From Bryum argenteum (taxonomy: Eukaryota; Streptophyta; Bryopsida; Bryales; Bryaceae), in contig CM073323.1 in NCBI GenBank assembly GCA_037043015.1, positions 19,558,758 to 19,622,757 on the forward strand: a DNA stretch of 64,000 bases, given 5' to 3'. Each line of letters opens with the position of its first letter. Position 1 is the first letter of the stretch. The notes below the pieces were generated by a model that worked only from the letters and a program-made list of their open reading frames with translations, was not told the origin of the DNA and made no database searches. The position numbers and the translations under genes are program-made. Below are positions 11,341 through 24,800 of the stretch, one piece after another.

Positions 11341-14300
11341 TTCCATGCACTTTCTTGAAACACGTTTCCTGAAACACAGTTTAACATAATCTATGTAACT
11401 TCTAACAACTGCGTAACTATTGACAATCTCTAGAATCATTGACCAAGTCAAACCCTAACAGCCACGTCACCCTTACTATAAATGCACTTGACACGTCAGC
11501 TATGTCATTACGTTTCCTTAAACACACGTTGATACAATTTTGCGTCAAAAAGAACGCCAACGTCACTATTGACATCCCCTAGGACCAAACACCAACTTGT
11601 CCTCGTCACCCATATCCTCCACATAAGCTTTCCACGTCACCAATGCATTCCACGTAGGATTTAAGAATTTATCAAAAGTAACACACTTGAACGTCGCCCA
11701 TGTCACTTTAAACATTATCTGCGTTTAAAGAAACGTGCTGACATGGATCTAACTATATTTAATCATTAAAATATTAGTAGAGGGTAAACAAAGTGCTAAA
11801 GTTACCTCCTAGGGACGTACATGTCAACATTGATGTGTTTTGTTAGTTTTGACGCAAAACCGTTCTCCCAAAATCCCACTGTGTCACTATTGGCATTCGC
11901 TGTTAAACGGACGTCAACAGTGACGAAAGCATGTTAAACTGTTTAACATGCACTACGTCACTTTTTCCAACCTTTCCACACTAATTTCGACTAGTCTAGG
12001 TTTACCTCATTTTTAACGCAAAATAACAGTGGAAAAAACACTATTTTCTTCTAGTGTATGGTAAACACCATTGTATAAATAGAACAAACTTCTCTGCTAT
12101 CCAGTACCCAAATCTGTCCATAATACCACTTAGCCATCTCGCACCCAAATCGCTTGGTCTATGATATGTGACTTCTACTAAAGCTTTTTCAAGAAGTGTA
12201 CCTCTAGAATGGCAGTCCTTTTTTAGCTTCAAAAAATATTTTTTTAAAATGCACAAAGGTAAAATATGCATCACATCATAAACTAAATCTAAGGAGAGAT
12301 CAAATCCATACAAGTAATACAAACGCCATAGCTTTGAAACACCAGTGACACAAATCTGTCTGGGATCCACTTTACCCAACTTATGTACCTACAATACAGA
12401 CAACAACAACAAATTCATTAGACAAACTGAAGTACAAAATAGTAATGCACTCTAGTACAACACTAGTAATCTACTAGAAATATTTATTAAAGTCTATAAA
12501 ATGTGAAGAAAAATACTAACTAACCTCAGATACATCACAAACTCACTGACCTCAAATATCAAACCCTCTATGGTACGGAATGGCGGTGGATAACATGCTT
12601 GTCTTCTAGTATTAGGGTAAACTACACTCTTTCCATATAAACCTTCTACCATTACGTCCCTCCTGCAAACATTGTAACCTTTGTCTTTCAACCCCCCTAT
12701 CTTTGTTTGAGCCGGATGATCTCCGGTCCAGAGCATTAGCATCCCTTGTAATTTTACATTTCCATCCTCTGTAGCTGGCAAACCGAAAGAAATGAGATGA
12801 GGAGGGTAATTGTATTTCACCACAAACCCGATGATGAAAATCAACTCTAAATTGTGAATCAACGGCTCAAGAAACACTGTCAGAATATGATCTTCACTAT
12901 CTTCAATGATTTGTTTTGAGGACGCAGGTATAAAAATTAACGGAATAGGTCCAAGAGTATTGTTCTTCCCTCCATTCAAGACCTCCATTTCAACCACCCA
13001 AGTGTCTTTGAACTTAGTCGTCGCTCTTAAAAACCCATCCCAATGCCCTACCAGTGCAAAATTTCTTGGATCCCCCTAAATACGTCAACAACATACACAC
13101 AAAGTTAATAAAATATACACTTATGTACAACAAAAGATTATAAAGTTCATAAAATATACACTTCTGTACAATACAAGATCACAAAGTTCATAAAATACAC
13201 TACTTACAACTACAACAGAACATATTACACTTACTTGTACAAAAGACTTCTTCGAAGTGACACTCGTGAAACAGACTAGACACTCAAAGACATACTCTTG
13301 AGTAGTCTCATTCCAACCTCCAAGTATTTCTTGACATGGAGTTGGAAAGGCACGAAACACTTCTTTACAATTTATATTACTACATTTTACTGGAATCTTC
13401 CATTTTTGCTGTGGGTCCCAAAATGCTTGGTTCTTTTTGAATTTTGAACCATCCTAGATTTCAGAACTATGAGAGACAGGGTCATCAGAACATACACCAC
13501 GCCATTTACTTTCATTCCTCCAATGCTCTAAGAATTCATGACATTGTGTTCTACTACTACTAAGTTGCTCTAACTCCCTTGCTATCGGTAAGTAATCAAA
13601 AGGAAGAATGTCCTTTTGAAGAGCATTACAAACAAAACATTTTTCCCCGCACTCTCTACAATTCCTACGTAGTCTAGGGCTCTAGGCCCATATTCACAGT
13701 CACACTTCACTACGTATGGTCCTCTGTAGAAATCTTCTGTACTAGGACTTAATAGCTGTGGTGTATGTGGTGCACCAATACTTCCTGTACAAACCCTCCA
13801 TCGGACTGGTTTTGACATCCCCTGTTGTTCGTAATCCTTCAACAATTGATCATACGAGGTTGGAATGTTTATCTCCTCTCCAATTGATTCTGCCACATTT
13901 TCAAAATGCCCAAAAACAAAGAAACTAAATCCCTCTGTAACTACATTAGAAAATCAAATTACACGTTCACTAAAATATTGAACATCCAATATCATAAATT
14001 CAATGTCATTTTACCTGCATATGTAAACAACTGAACAATACTCATGGAATCGAAACAAGTAGTATTCTTTCCAGAAAAAACTCTTCTCATAATCTTCTCC
14101 TGGAGAGCCACAAGAACCTTTGCAGAAACCATATCCGATTGAAGTAGTACCATTTGTGTCCTCATGGCCGACTCCAAGCTGGAATCAATATCAGCAGGTG
14201 CTGGAATTTTGCCATTTACAAATCCAACACCATGTAACTTTGACCCAACGTCTTCAAGTACAACTTTTGCACCTCGTAAGTCGTAATACGTCTTCTGCCA

Positions 14301-14547
14301 CTGAATCATCTAGAAACTCTTCTTCAGCAACGACTTCTTGACCAACCACTTCTTTTGAACCAAAATCGTCCAACATCTCCCGTCTTTTTTTATGTCTATA
14401 AAAAGATGCTTGAGAAACTTCTTTTCCTCTACAGATAGGAGAGTAGCAACGAAATTTCCTCTTCCTCCTGGTGGATTCCATCATTTGTAAAATAGACCAA
14501 AAACTTATAAGTTTTAAAACCTCTCCTCCAATTTCTCCGCAATTCAA

Positions 14548-15751
14548 TCAAAAGGTATTGAAGTAAAGGCAAACATCATACAACAACGCTTCATGTTTTC
14601 CAAAATAAGTGAGAAAGAAATTTGTTCCGACCAAATTGAGACTCTCATGCGTATCGTTCTTCAACTTGTCAAGAAAACCTAAAGATACAGAGCACTTCAG
14701 TGCATGATCCCATGTTACTAAAATGCAAATTATAATAACGTACACATGAAGTTAATTACCCTAACAAAGTACCCCGCCAGTCCTTTAAAGTGACCCTTGA
14801 TCACCGTCCTCTGTCTGAGCGTGGAATCCAACCGTAGCTCTTATTGCACAAAATCCATTGGTGAGTGTGCCGCGGTAGAAAACCCTCACTTCGAAGTGAA
14901 GAGAAAGAAAGTAACGTGAAAGGCGAAGTGAAAGGCGATTTAATGTGAAAGACGGCCGAGTGTTAATGGGTGACATTTTTTTCCCAGAATGTAGATGGAA
15001 TAATGGATGACATTTTTTTCATCCAATTTTCTGTTCGGTTCTTTTTGCGCATTTGGTTTCTACGCAGTTGATTTCGGTGAACGTGATTTGCAGTGTTGTT
15101 TGGAGATTGTCGTGTTTGTTGCCCCTGGAGGTGAAGTTATAGCAGTGCATCGAGATTCTAAAGGAGGGGATTCTAAGGAGCTTTGATTTGTGTTTGTACA
15201 TCATCGGGCAGGTTCTTGATTGAGGTTAGACTTGATTTAGGTTAGTTGTTTTTTATTTAGAGATTTAGGTTCTGTATTGCTGCATTGCTTGCAAGTTTGA
15301 TGGAATGTATTTAGTTTTTTAACATTACTTACTCAATTATAAGCTGTAGGTGTAAGTTTACATTCTAAATGTGTATTATATCAAGAAGCAAGGGGAGGTT
15401 AGTTTCTATGTCATGTGCAGTCTCAGTAATTTCATTCTTACTTATTGATCATTTTTGCAACGAGTTGTGGAGAGATTTATACAGAAGATGAAATGAAGAA
15501 GTGGAAGTGTGAGTTATGTTGTTTCAATATCCTTGAACTAGACTGGTTTATTTTGTGTATGCGAAGTGCTCAAGTTGACAAGGCTCTGAGTAAGTGATTG
15601 GTACCTTAATTCGTTTATTATTCCTAAACTGCTTAACGGTTGGCATGTTGTTGTGTGGAACAGGTCTTTTGAGGAGGACATCATGGCTGTTTGTATGAAG
15701 CTTGGGACGAAATCAAGAACTATCTCTCACCTTCAGGCAAACACTTAAGAT
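14548..15751. other. Intergenic, no gene supported
   Basis: AT-rich sequence. Short open frames at 14548-15204 have no recognisable protein character. A possible upstream exon of the next gene (ending in CACCTTCAG before 15739) cannot be fixed. Confidence 0.45.
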
Positions 15752-17037
15752 ATGAATTACAACTCTCTTCCAGCTCCCAAACATGTTGTGCTGAACAAGC
15801 GAGGGAAGGTGGTAAACAGAGGGAAAGGTTCTTTTGACGAGATTGATTGTAGACATCTTGATCAGAAGAAAATGCGGTCGTGCATTCAATCAAGAAGTGA
15901 AGACGGACTAACGGAATACGAAAGGCTTCGAGCAAAAGATATGAAGAGGAATGCCATGGTGCTTTCGGAGCTAGGAATATCCAAAATTAACAGTGCTCAT
16001 AAAAAAAACAAGAAAGCAAAGGTGAAAGAGGGAGAGAATTCAAGGGGACAGAGGCGAAGAATGAGACCACGGCCGTGAAGGGGAAAGAGACTGCAATAAT
16101 GATGCTGGAGTCGGGAAATAAAATCACAAGGTTGGAGAAGACGAAAGGTCTTGAGGCGCAGAAAAAAACTGTAGAGACAGAGAAGAAAGTCATCGAGGAC
16201 AAGGATGAACACCAATCTAGCGGCAGTAGAAGGGAAGGAAGCTCCAACAATGATGACAAAGAACAAAAGTACTTGGAAGAAGAAAATGAAAATGGTGATG
16301 TCAAGTGGTTTGAAAGACTTGTACTGGAGTTGTAAAACAAAACTAGGGAGTTCTAGCTCGTTATTCTGCAGTCCGTGCGGAAAGAGGCAGGTGAGCTTGG
16401 AATTAGGGGTAGGTTTTCCAGAAAAAGATCCTGACAAACCAAACGAGCATGAGGAGGCCGAGGAGACTATTGGGATTCAAGACACTCTCCTAACGTATGA
16501 GCGTGTTTTTCATCCTAGACCTAGAAGGTTGTCTGCTTGCAAATTGTGGGGGAAGGAATTTTTAAAGAAATACCATCAGAGACAACATGAGAAGTTGAAT
16601 CTAAACCATAAGGATTTGCGGCACTGGTTTTCAAACGTGGACCATGAATTCGTACGTGATTTCTTTGAGCACCCTTCCATTCGACATGATTGTCATATGA
16701 TAAAAAGACTAACTGAGTTTTTGAAGGCTCGGGAGCCTGAGCTTGCGACTTTGCTGTACATGGAGGAAGGAATTTCTCTACGCTGGAAAGTTGAGGACAT
16801 TGTACGTTACGCAATTGAGATTAAGCATTACCAAAGGAAACTAATGTACTCAGGTAATCAACTCTTTCAAAAGTTTTTTAGTATGTATGTTTGGTTTTTT
16901 ATAAAACAAGACATAAATTAGTGTTGTTGGAATGTGCAGATGTCATTGAGGTTGCAGGCGAGGTGGCCGATTGTAATTATGATTTTGGAGTACTTGGTTA
17001 CAGATGGATTGAAGGAGGTGGATTTCAAGGGAGCTAA
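15752..17037 (+). CDS. Unrecognised basic protein, spliced or frame-broken
   Basis: The first part (15752-~16050) reads DGLTEYERLRAKDMKRNAMV then LSELGIS and turns lysine-rich. A charged stretch in another frame follows to 16335 (TRLEKTKGLEAQKKTVETEK), and the original frame resumes after ~16335 with HPRPRRLSACKLWGKEFLKK, DLRHWFSNVDHEFVRDFFEH and EDIVRYAIEIKHYQ. An intron from 16854 (CAG|GTAATC) to 16939 (TGTGCAG) joins in phase 1 to DVIEVAGEVADCNYDFGVLG then YRWIEGGGFQGS and a stop at 17037. Two frame changes upstream may be further introns or damage. The EYERLR...LGIS pattern occurs in plant transposon-associated and nuclear proteins, but I cannot name a function. Confidence 0.45.
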
Positions 17038-19533
17038 TGTTTGAAAGTTGTAGTTGGAGATTGAAGATTTCTTTGTTGGATAGGACATTGAAGAGGCTTT
17101 TCGGCATATTGTTTTGGAGATACCGTTTTGACACTTGTATAGAAATACATGGTATTCCCCCTATCAGGTTTTACTTTGAAAATCCTTGTGGGAAATTCTA
17201 AACTAATTCCTTGTAGTAATTTTGTAAGAAATTGTAAAAAAATCCCTTTCGGATATTTGTACATAAAACACCTTTGAGAACTAATTTTGTATTTCCCTAG
17301 GTGATTTTTTTCTCTGTTCATGAATGTGTTGATTTCCCTTCTACATAAATGTAATAGGATTTCACTATGCAAGAAAATGTTGTGTTCTCCCTTTATTCAT
17401 GATTTAGTTTTTTATGTACATGAATGGGTTGATTAACCCCTGTACAGAATTGTAGATGTGTTCCATTTGTCAATGAATATGTTGTGGTTTTCCCATAGTA
17501 TTTATGTTTTCAATGTACCAAATATGCAAATTTTTCCCTGTTGGGATTCTAATTGGTTTTTACTATGCAAGAATGGCTACTTATTTACCTGTTAGGTTTC
17601 CTTTCTTTTATCTTTTGAGGGTTTACGTTGTTTTCTCTTGTGTGAGTTTTACCTCTCTCACATTTCCCTGTGTTTTGTATAAAGAGGTTGTTCAAACAGG
17701 GAATTAAAATAGTAAATGCCTCCAGGGAATGCGAAAAATGTTCCTTGTGCATGTTTTGAACAATGAACAAAGGACACATTCTCAAATTTTAAATCCATGT
17801 GTAACATTTTATTTTAGGTTATGAAATATACAAGTACTTTCATACAAATCTTGAGCCCAAATGGATCGGAAGTTTATTGATGCATCCATTCTATTTAACC
17901 CCTGTATTATAATGGGCCAAGGCCCAATAGTTAGCTCGGTTGTTCACTCGCTAGTTTTTAACTAAAACAAAAAGCTATGTCAAAAATAGGAAGTGAAGTC
18001 GGAACAAATAGTTAATTCAGATATCAAAGTTTAAGCAATTGTGCGTTAAAAGAAGGAAAGTTATTTAGGTGGATAGTCTACAAAGCCATCTCAAGCCATC
18101 TCTATTTGTATCTCTGTGATTTGCTTTATATAATATATTTGTAGTTTATGTTTGTGATTACAACCTTATCCTAATATGACCTCAAACTTCTCTTTTTCAG
18201 GGTTTTATCCATCTTTGCTTTTGAAACAGCAAAATGCAGACAACTTGATTGAGGAGACAACTTGATTGAGGAGCTTATCCACCCCATGATTATGTGAGGT
18301 GACCACCTTAAAACTAGAAGGCCTGCAAATAAAGACTTCGTGGAGCGAAGGAAGATTGATAAAGACAAGTCGACCTTTGAAATGGACGATAACCTAATGG
18401 TCAATGAGGAGATCTAGTAGCACCAGCAGTATCAGGTGATTGGAGAGGAAGATTATGAAGAGGAGATTATGAGGTTGCATTTGCAACTTGCTGTTCGCGG
18501 TAGTCTGAAAAGCTCGTGTTGGAGCGGTAGGCAACACAACAATCGCAGGTAGTGTCGAATGTCATGTCCTAAAGTTGTCTACTTGTCTTCCCTTACACAT
18601 TTATAAGCGTAATGAATGTGTATAGGTGACTCGTGTATCGTTCCAGAGATTTTGTGAAGTAACCAAGACAAAATAGTGCTATGACAACTAACTCCAAATC
18701 CATTCTACCCTTAAATCCGTATTTTAGCCTTGTTTGCCAAGGGTATCCTTTTGCAAGAGGGGATGCACAAAGACTCTTTCCCTTATGTTTTTAGTTGCGG
18801 AAACCTCCACGTGTAACTCCTACTCACACACTCAACAAACTAGGCATTCATTACCTCCTCACACCTAATCCGCTCGGGCCGGATTAGTAGGTCACGCAGA
18901 AAGTCCTAATTACCTTATTACACTTATTACAACAACAAACCCCAAGAGATCCGAATCCGGCTAGAGGATGGATACATGTACTGCTCTCAACCTGTCCTAT
19001 GAGACTACAGAGGAATCCAACTCTATGACAGTGGGAGGACAGATAGCAATTTGACCTCGCCCACTTTACTCCTGGACCTCCCAAACCGTAAAGTGTTTGC
19101 CACAATTGTTTCCTTCTCTCTGCAATTCTAGACCAATTTAAGACACAAGGCACTCGCCAATACGCCTAACACGACCCCAATTCCACAGATCCAATCCAGC
19201 AGAGAATCCGGATTCGTAACCCCCAACTTACAACTCAGAGACAGTAGATGCAAACTTCTAAGCACTCGACCTCAAAGGGAGACAACAAAAGGATCACACT
19301 AAATATGCGCATGAGGTTGTTTGATTAACAAGTAAGGAATGTTTTAGGTGGTATAATCTTCACCTATAAGTACTCAAAGTCAAAGACCTTTGAGACCTAA
19401 CAACTTAACGACAACCGTCCTACTGGGCCTTTCCTATGGAAAGCAGCTCGCTTTCCCAAAAAGATCCTACCTACTATCCTAGTCCGGATTGCTAAACCTA
19501 GGCCGGATTCTAAATCCGGATTTTCAATCCGTC
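17038..19533. other. Intergenic, no gene supported
   Basis: AT-rich to 18.5 kb, then more mixed with several ATCCGG motifs from 18.86 kb on, which continue into the relic at 19.5-21.3 kb. No convincing exon or RNA gene was seen. Confidence 0.45.
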
Positions 19534-21314
19534 CTACTTCTTCCTGCCACGTTCACTGTCAGCGTATTTCAAGCATTTTACCGGAGTCGTTGAAATCCAG
19601 CATGTCCAAATCCGCTTCCCCTCCACGACCTTGGTATCCGCCTCGCTCTTCAGCTCCTCTTCGTCTGATACTTTGATGTTGATTTGCTTGTGAAGCTTCT
19701 GAGGGGCTAGAGATTTCTCCCAATCTTCAGTCGAGAGTCTCCGGGCTACATAACCAATGTTTCTGGCCGCAGAGTCGGTTGGGACGGATACGTCTACCTC
19801 CAAAATACCCTTGCTCCTAAGAGTGGTCGGATCAGAAGGTCATGCATCCGACATCGGGACTTCCACTGGGGGAGGACATTTGACCGGAGTCTCAACTAGC
19901 GTACATGTGAAGGCTGGAAGGGATCCGAGCGCGTTGATCCGGTCGCGGACGGATTCTAGCACGGTCTTTACGTCCTGGTTGTTGGTCTCTATCTTCGCTA
20001 CGTACGTCTTCGTTACGAGCAGGATTTTGCGGAAGGTTTCCGGCTTTCCGCCTTGAAAACTTCTGAATTGAGGATTCTGGCCTCGAACAGATTGGCCTTC
20101 TGGAGCACCTCGGCCGGAACTTCACAAATCTGCACAAGTTTTTTTACCTGCTCGTAGGCCGTCTCTAGAGCTTGCTGCTGCACGGCAAGCGAGTCGTCTC
20201 TGAGCTTGACTTGTTCTCGGAGGCGCTTGTTGTCCAAAGTCAGCTTTGTGATCTGCTGCTCCAACTTCCGGACTTGATCTTGGGTCGGCCTGGCGTCCAC
20301 GACTTTCTTCATGCCGGCGAGAGTCTCGCATCCAAAGTCCTTGCACATATCTGCGATCCTCTTCTGGTAACAGAAGTAGGACGTGCAGGCATCGGTGAAA
20401 TGATACCACGCCCTTACCACATAATGGGCGGATTGGCGTAGCTCTTGCTGCGCCGGCCGCTAAGCTCTCCCCTTGGCCGATTGGAACTCCTTGTGGAGCC
20501 AGATTCTTTTGATGCGCAATGGGAGACGGGGATCAAAGTACTATGACTTCCGGCCGTGCCTCCGGGGCCATGTCCGAAGCCGTATCCGGCTCCTCCTCCT
20601 CATCATCTGAGCCGGCCTCTTATTCCGACTCTTAGTATACGGCCTTGTCGTCGTCTTCTTCCTCAAAATTTAGCGGAAAAACAAGGTCCCGGATTACCAC
20701 GCCCCAGTCCACCTCGTGCTCTTCTTAGAAAGCTCCCAGGACGATATTGGCGAGCCAGACGATGATTTGACACGGCTTTTCCGCATGGATAATCGGCGCT
20801 AGACACGCAATCACTGCGCGCTCCCTTGGGTCCTTGCAGTCCTCCACGGCGCAGCCGTTGTTTTCGTGCAGAGCTTCCTTGAAGGCCGTCTACGCGTACT
20901 TGAATATATCCGGCCGCTTAACCCTACGCCGTTCTTCGTGAAGCCGTAAACCTTCCTCCAGTGATCGGGTGTCCACGAGGTCGGCTTCCTCTCACCGTGC
21001 CTTAAAATTGGTTTGGGGCGCCTTCCTTGATCTCCCACACCATGTTTGCATCGCGGAGAACCTACGGCGTGTCCAGCATCCGATTGAGGTCTTGCTCCTG
21101 AAACTTCTTTTCTTCTTCCTCGGCCGGAATGATTAGTATCACTAACTTGATCGAAATCTTGAGAGCCTCCTGGGCCGGAACTAATTCTAATCATGATCCT
21201 GCCATTGAAAAGAAAAAGGAAAGAAAGTAACAAGTCGCTAGGCTCAGATCGGCCAGGGGGCCAGATTGGAGAACAAAAGGTCGGAAGGCAGAAAGTCGGA
21301 AAACAGGATTGCAA
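19534..21314 (-). pseudogene. Degenerate retroelement-type ORF region with a coiled coil
   Basis: The minus strand holds broken but once-coding protein pieces. Near 20950 it reads PDHWRKVYGFTKNGVG. Then, interrupted by stops, come RPDIFKYA, TAFKEALHENNGCAVEDCKD, ERAVIACLAPIIHAEKPCQI and VDWGVVIRDLV. After another frame change, 20420-20013 reads WYHFTDACTSYFCYQKRIAD followed by a leucine-rich heptad stretch (VRKLEQQITKLTLDNKRLRE). A final piece lies at 19803-19534. This looks like the gag-like or accessory protein of a mobile element. No LTR, RT or integrase was found, so the class is open. It is richer in G+C than its surroundings. Confidence 0.4.
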
Positions 21315-21804
21315 GAAGGCGAGAATGCAGGAAAGCGAGAAAGCAGGTGGCGAGAACGATGGACGGGTCGAAATATATAGGCAGGGACGGATTCAAATCC
21401 AGCCATCATCACCTAGCCGTTCTGCATCATGACGGGCCTGGTACGGAGCCGTCTTTCTCCGTTTCCGCCATTATTATACTCCGGCCACTCCGTCCTTCCG
21501 CCGCCGTCTTTCAAACCCCTGTTCGGCTTCTGACAATCCGTCCTTGCATTTTAAATGCGAAGTATGAGTTCCTGAACTAGTGCTTTTTATTCAGAACTAT
21601 CCTCTAATGATCACACACATTTGTTCAAACTTATTTGCCTTATAGTTACGGCCTACTACATACTTAGGTCGGATTTACACACTACACGTACTCTTATTGT
21701 GAATTATACTTATATATTACCCAATCGAAGAAACAGGTAGCTCCAGCAGCTCAACAATTTACAACTTTGAGAGTTACTTTTCTAGCTTTGGGAAGCCGCA
21801 ATGA

Positions 21805-24800
21805 ACCCTTGAGAATTTTAGGCTTTCCATTTTCTTCATGTGCCCCTCCATTACTATATAATGCAAATCACAAGCATTGCACATTTACACATATTCGTAC
21901 TCCAGACTAAAAGCATCTACTTGCGGACAACCCTCTTTATCCGGACAACCTCTTTCCTAGTTTCTCACTTTTTCCCTAGAATAGATGCCCTTACATGTAT
22001 CCCATGCATGCATGTTTGAGTATTTAGTTATAGGTTAGGTTAAACTAGGTTTCTCTAAAATCTACATTTAATTATCTAAGTGCTAAAAAATACCACAAAA
22101 ATGTGGAAAGATAATCTCTCTTGTTTGATAATTACTGAAAAATAGTAAATCAAACGTGTCTTTACTCTGAGTATGGTGATTGGCTTTATTTTTAGATAAC
22201 ATGTGTTCTTACCCTGTTACTATTAAACTTAAAGAACAAAGAAATCATGTACATTTATTGAATAATATTGCACTATGTGACACACTAAATAAGTGAATTG
22301 CAACAAAGAACCCGATCTAGATATGAGAAATGAGGATTCACAATGTTCAACATTTCATCGAAGCACTTGGTTATCCATGTGCAAAGATTGTACTCCGATA
22401 AAAAAGACTAGTAAGTCTAAGTAGCGCTGCCACACTCATTCAAATACTTCCTAATCCTTTCCAGGCCATTAATACTTCAAAATGCAATATTTTGGGATCC
22501 GTTGACCCAATTTGTGATCGAATTGTTGCTTGTACTTCTATATCAGAATCCACTTCTAAGAACACCTCATGACCCTCAATCAAACTAGCGGTGCCCAAGA
22601 TCCTAATATCACTCCCAAAATAAAACAAAAAAAAACATACTACGTGCCATAAATAGCGCAATGCCCAGAAGCTCAACTACCAGAAATAATACAAATGGTA
22701 CCGACAGAAACTACGATAACTCCCCTGAATTGGCAGAGACGATAATTTCCGGTGCAACAGGGAATACACAATCACGTTGAAAACGGCAATACAACAAAAA
22801 ATTGGATTGAGTCCTTGATATTCTACGGTGTCAGAAACTCTATCAGAGATCGTCAAAAAAAACATATAAAAAACTCACTCACATTTCAAGCTGCACAAAA
22901 CATTTCTTAACCCTTAAACGGAGCAATTCGAAACACAATTCACCAGCTTTCTAACGAAAGCAGGATAACCAATTCAATAATCACACCTCGTACCTTCTAC
23001 TGTACTAACTCAGCCAATTCTCGCACAATACCACGATATGACTTCACCATAAGTAGCACTAAACTTTCGTTCTATCACCTACTCGTTCCTTCGATCAAAC
23101 CTAACATGAATCGCTTATTTCAAGTCAAACTATTCACAAATCAGTAGGGATCTAAGCCTTGGCAGCACCTTCCAGGGCCTTCCACACTGCTACGATGAAC
23201 TTGCTCTCCATGGCCATGCCCTCCGACACTGGCACGTAAGTGGCAGTCCACGTAGCCTTCGTCGTTCCCGCTGTCGCTCCCGGAGCGAACTCCATCACGG
23301 CCTGGACGTGCTTGAATCTGGGATCACCCCTGATCACTGTGTACCCCACCTTCTTGTTCGCCTCGTCCAGCAAGTGCAATCGCTCCACCACCTCTCCACC
23401 ATCGGGAATAGCTGCACAACGCAAGCGTAATGTGAGTAACAAAATGCTACGAATGTGCCAGAGAAGGTAGGTCAGAATGCATTCGAGCTTCGCTTACCAG
23501 GACCCATTTTGCACAACCGGATGCTGCCAACTTCGCCATTGCCCTCCACGAACGTGCACGACTCGAAGATCTGGGGCAGGGCTTTGGGCAGGATGCTGTT
23601 CTCCTGCTTCACGGCGCTCCAGATGGCGTCGGGGCTGGCGTCCAGTGTCTCCGTGTGTGTGGCGGTCTTCTTCGCAAGGATGGCTCTCTCGAACGTCTTG
23701 AACATCAGGGAGGTGATGTTTTTGATGTTCTCCGGAGCTGGAGCATCGCCCACAGGGTCGTACTTGGCCGTCCACGTTGCCTCCGTCACTTTCTCACCCT
23801 TGGCCACGAACTGCACCTCGCCCGTGAAGTTGGTGTAGCGCGGATCGCCCTGCAGCACCGTGTACGTGAGTGTCCTGGTGGCGTCGTCGACCTTGTCCAA
23901 ACGCTCCTTGGCAGCTCCGGCATGCGGAATCGCTGCACATGGACACATTCTCGTCACAAATTTGAGCTCCGGCAAGGTGATCTCAAACTACCTCACTGCC
24001 ATAATGAAGCGCCGACCAGGAATTCACCACTCACATCAGCAAACATGCTCGATCAATTCTTTAATGACACGATTGAGCTAGAAGATTTACAGAGCTTACT
24101 CAACTGGTTCACGCAGGTCACAATGCGAAAGTGAAACGGCGGTAAGCAATTCCTAGAGAGGTGTAAATTTTTACAAATAGTGCGAAGGCAGAACGGTCCG
24201 ATCCATCAGTCCAGATGATCCCGATCAAGTACAGAAACTATTGCACAAATGAACCGATCATACCAGGTCCAAAGTGCAGAGCACGGATGGTGCCGGGACC
24301 GCCACTGCCCTCGAGAATCTCAGACTTGGCGAAATACTCCGGCAACAGATCGGGCAGGACCTTGTCGGAATGCTTGCAACACCCCCACGCATCCTCAGCT
24401 GAGCACTGGAGCACCTCGGTGTGGGAAATCGTGTGCGCCATCACTTCCAACTGCAATCCACTGATCGATCAAAGAAGACTGAACGTAGTACAATCGAGCA
24501 GTCAAGGATCGGACCGAGGAAGACTGATGATGAAAGAGTGAGCAAGGCCTGCTATTTGTAACGCTCCATGGCACCAAAAGTCATTGCAGTTCCCGAATTA
24601 GTGGCCTTACCGCCAACCATAGGTTCATGTACTTCTGGATGGATGGAACATATGATTTCGATCGGGGATCGTCACTGAACACGAATCAACTAGATCGTCA
24701 ACTTAATCTTCCGACCAGAAACCCTAAATTAAGATGCAAGATCTACCAGATTTCGTCGGAACAGCAAAATGGTAGCGGATGAGTCTATGCAGTAGCGGCT

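Larger units (their letters stand above)
9688..12056. mobile_element. Non-autonomous CACTA transposon with 3-bp TSD
   Basis: The left end reads CACTAGAGGAAAACAGTGT. The right end, on the opposite strand, reads CACTAGAAGAAAATAGTGT (2 mismatches in 19). Both resemble the plant CACTA consensus CACTACAAGAAAA. The element is flanked by TAT at 9685-9687 and 12057-12059, the 3-bp target duplication expected of the family. The interior encodes no transposase. It is packed with CGTCAAAAGTGACG-type palindromes and TTTAAC motifs, as expected for subterminal transposase-binding repeats. It is inserted in the tnp2-like pseudogene, whose reading resumes in the same frame on the other side. Confidence 0.92.
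7828..14547 (-). pseudogene. Decayed tnp2 (En/Spm-CACTA) type transposase gene, interrupted by a CACTA element
   Basis: Minus-strand open pieces run in order from 14547 down to 7828. The N-terminal CYSPICRGKEVSQASFYRHK is a zinc-finger-like block. The stretch at 13060-12494 holds GHWDGFLRATTKFKD, GPIPLIFIPASS, FLEPLIHNLELIF and LMLWTGDHPAQTKIGGLKDK then GYNVCRR, which follows the tnp2 pattern (GP..P, D.PA..K..G, C..C). The 12379-12057 piece has WRLYYLYGFDLSLDLVYDVM then HILPLC, the tnp2 (V.D.MH) region. The reading continues at 9684 after the inserted CACTA element (ILDRMGYQKTHELCSLGLIL). The 8787-7828 pieces share one frame with two stops (DLGY* and HLPT*). Such proteins cut and join CACTA-family DNA. 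Stops and lost frames make this a pseudogene, probably also containing introns (for example GTAAGTG after TSKKSFVQ). Its own terminal repeats were not found. Confidence 0.7.

Noticed and set aside
22905..22920. A TTAACCCTTAAACG motif resembling the end of the 33.4-kb element
   Set aside because: No matching inverted end with TTAA was found nearby.
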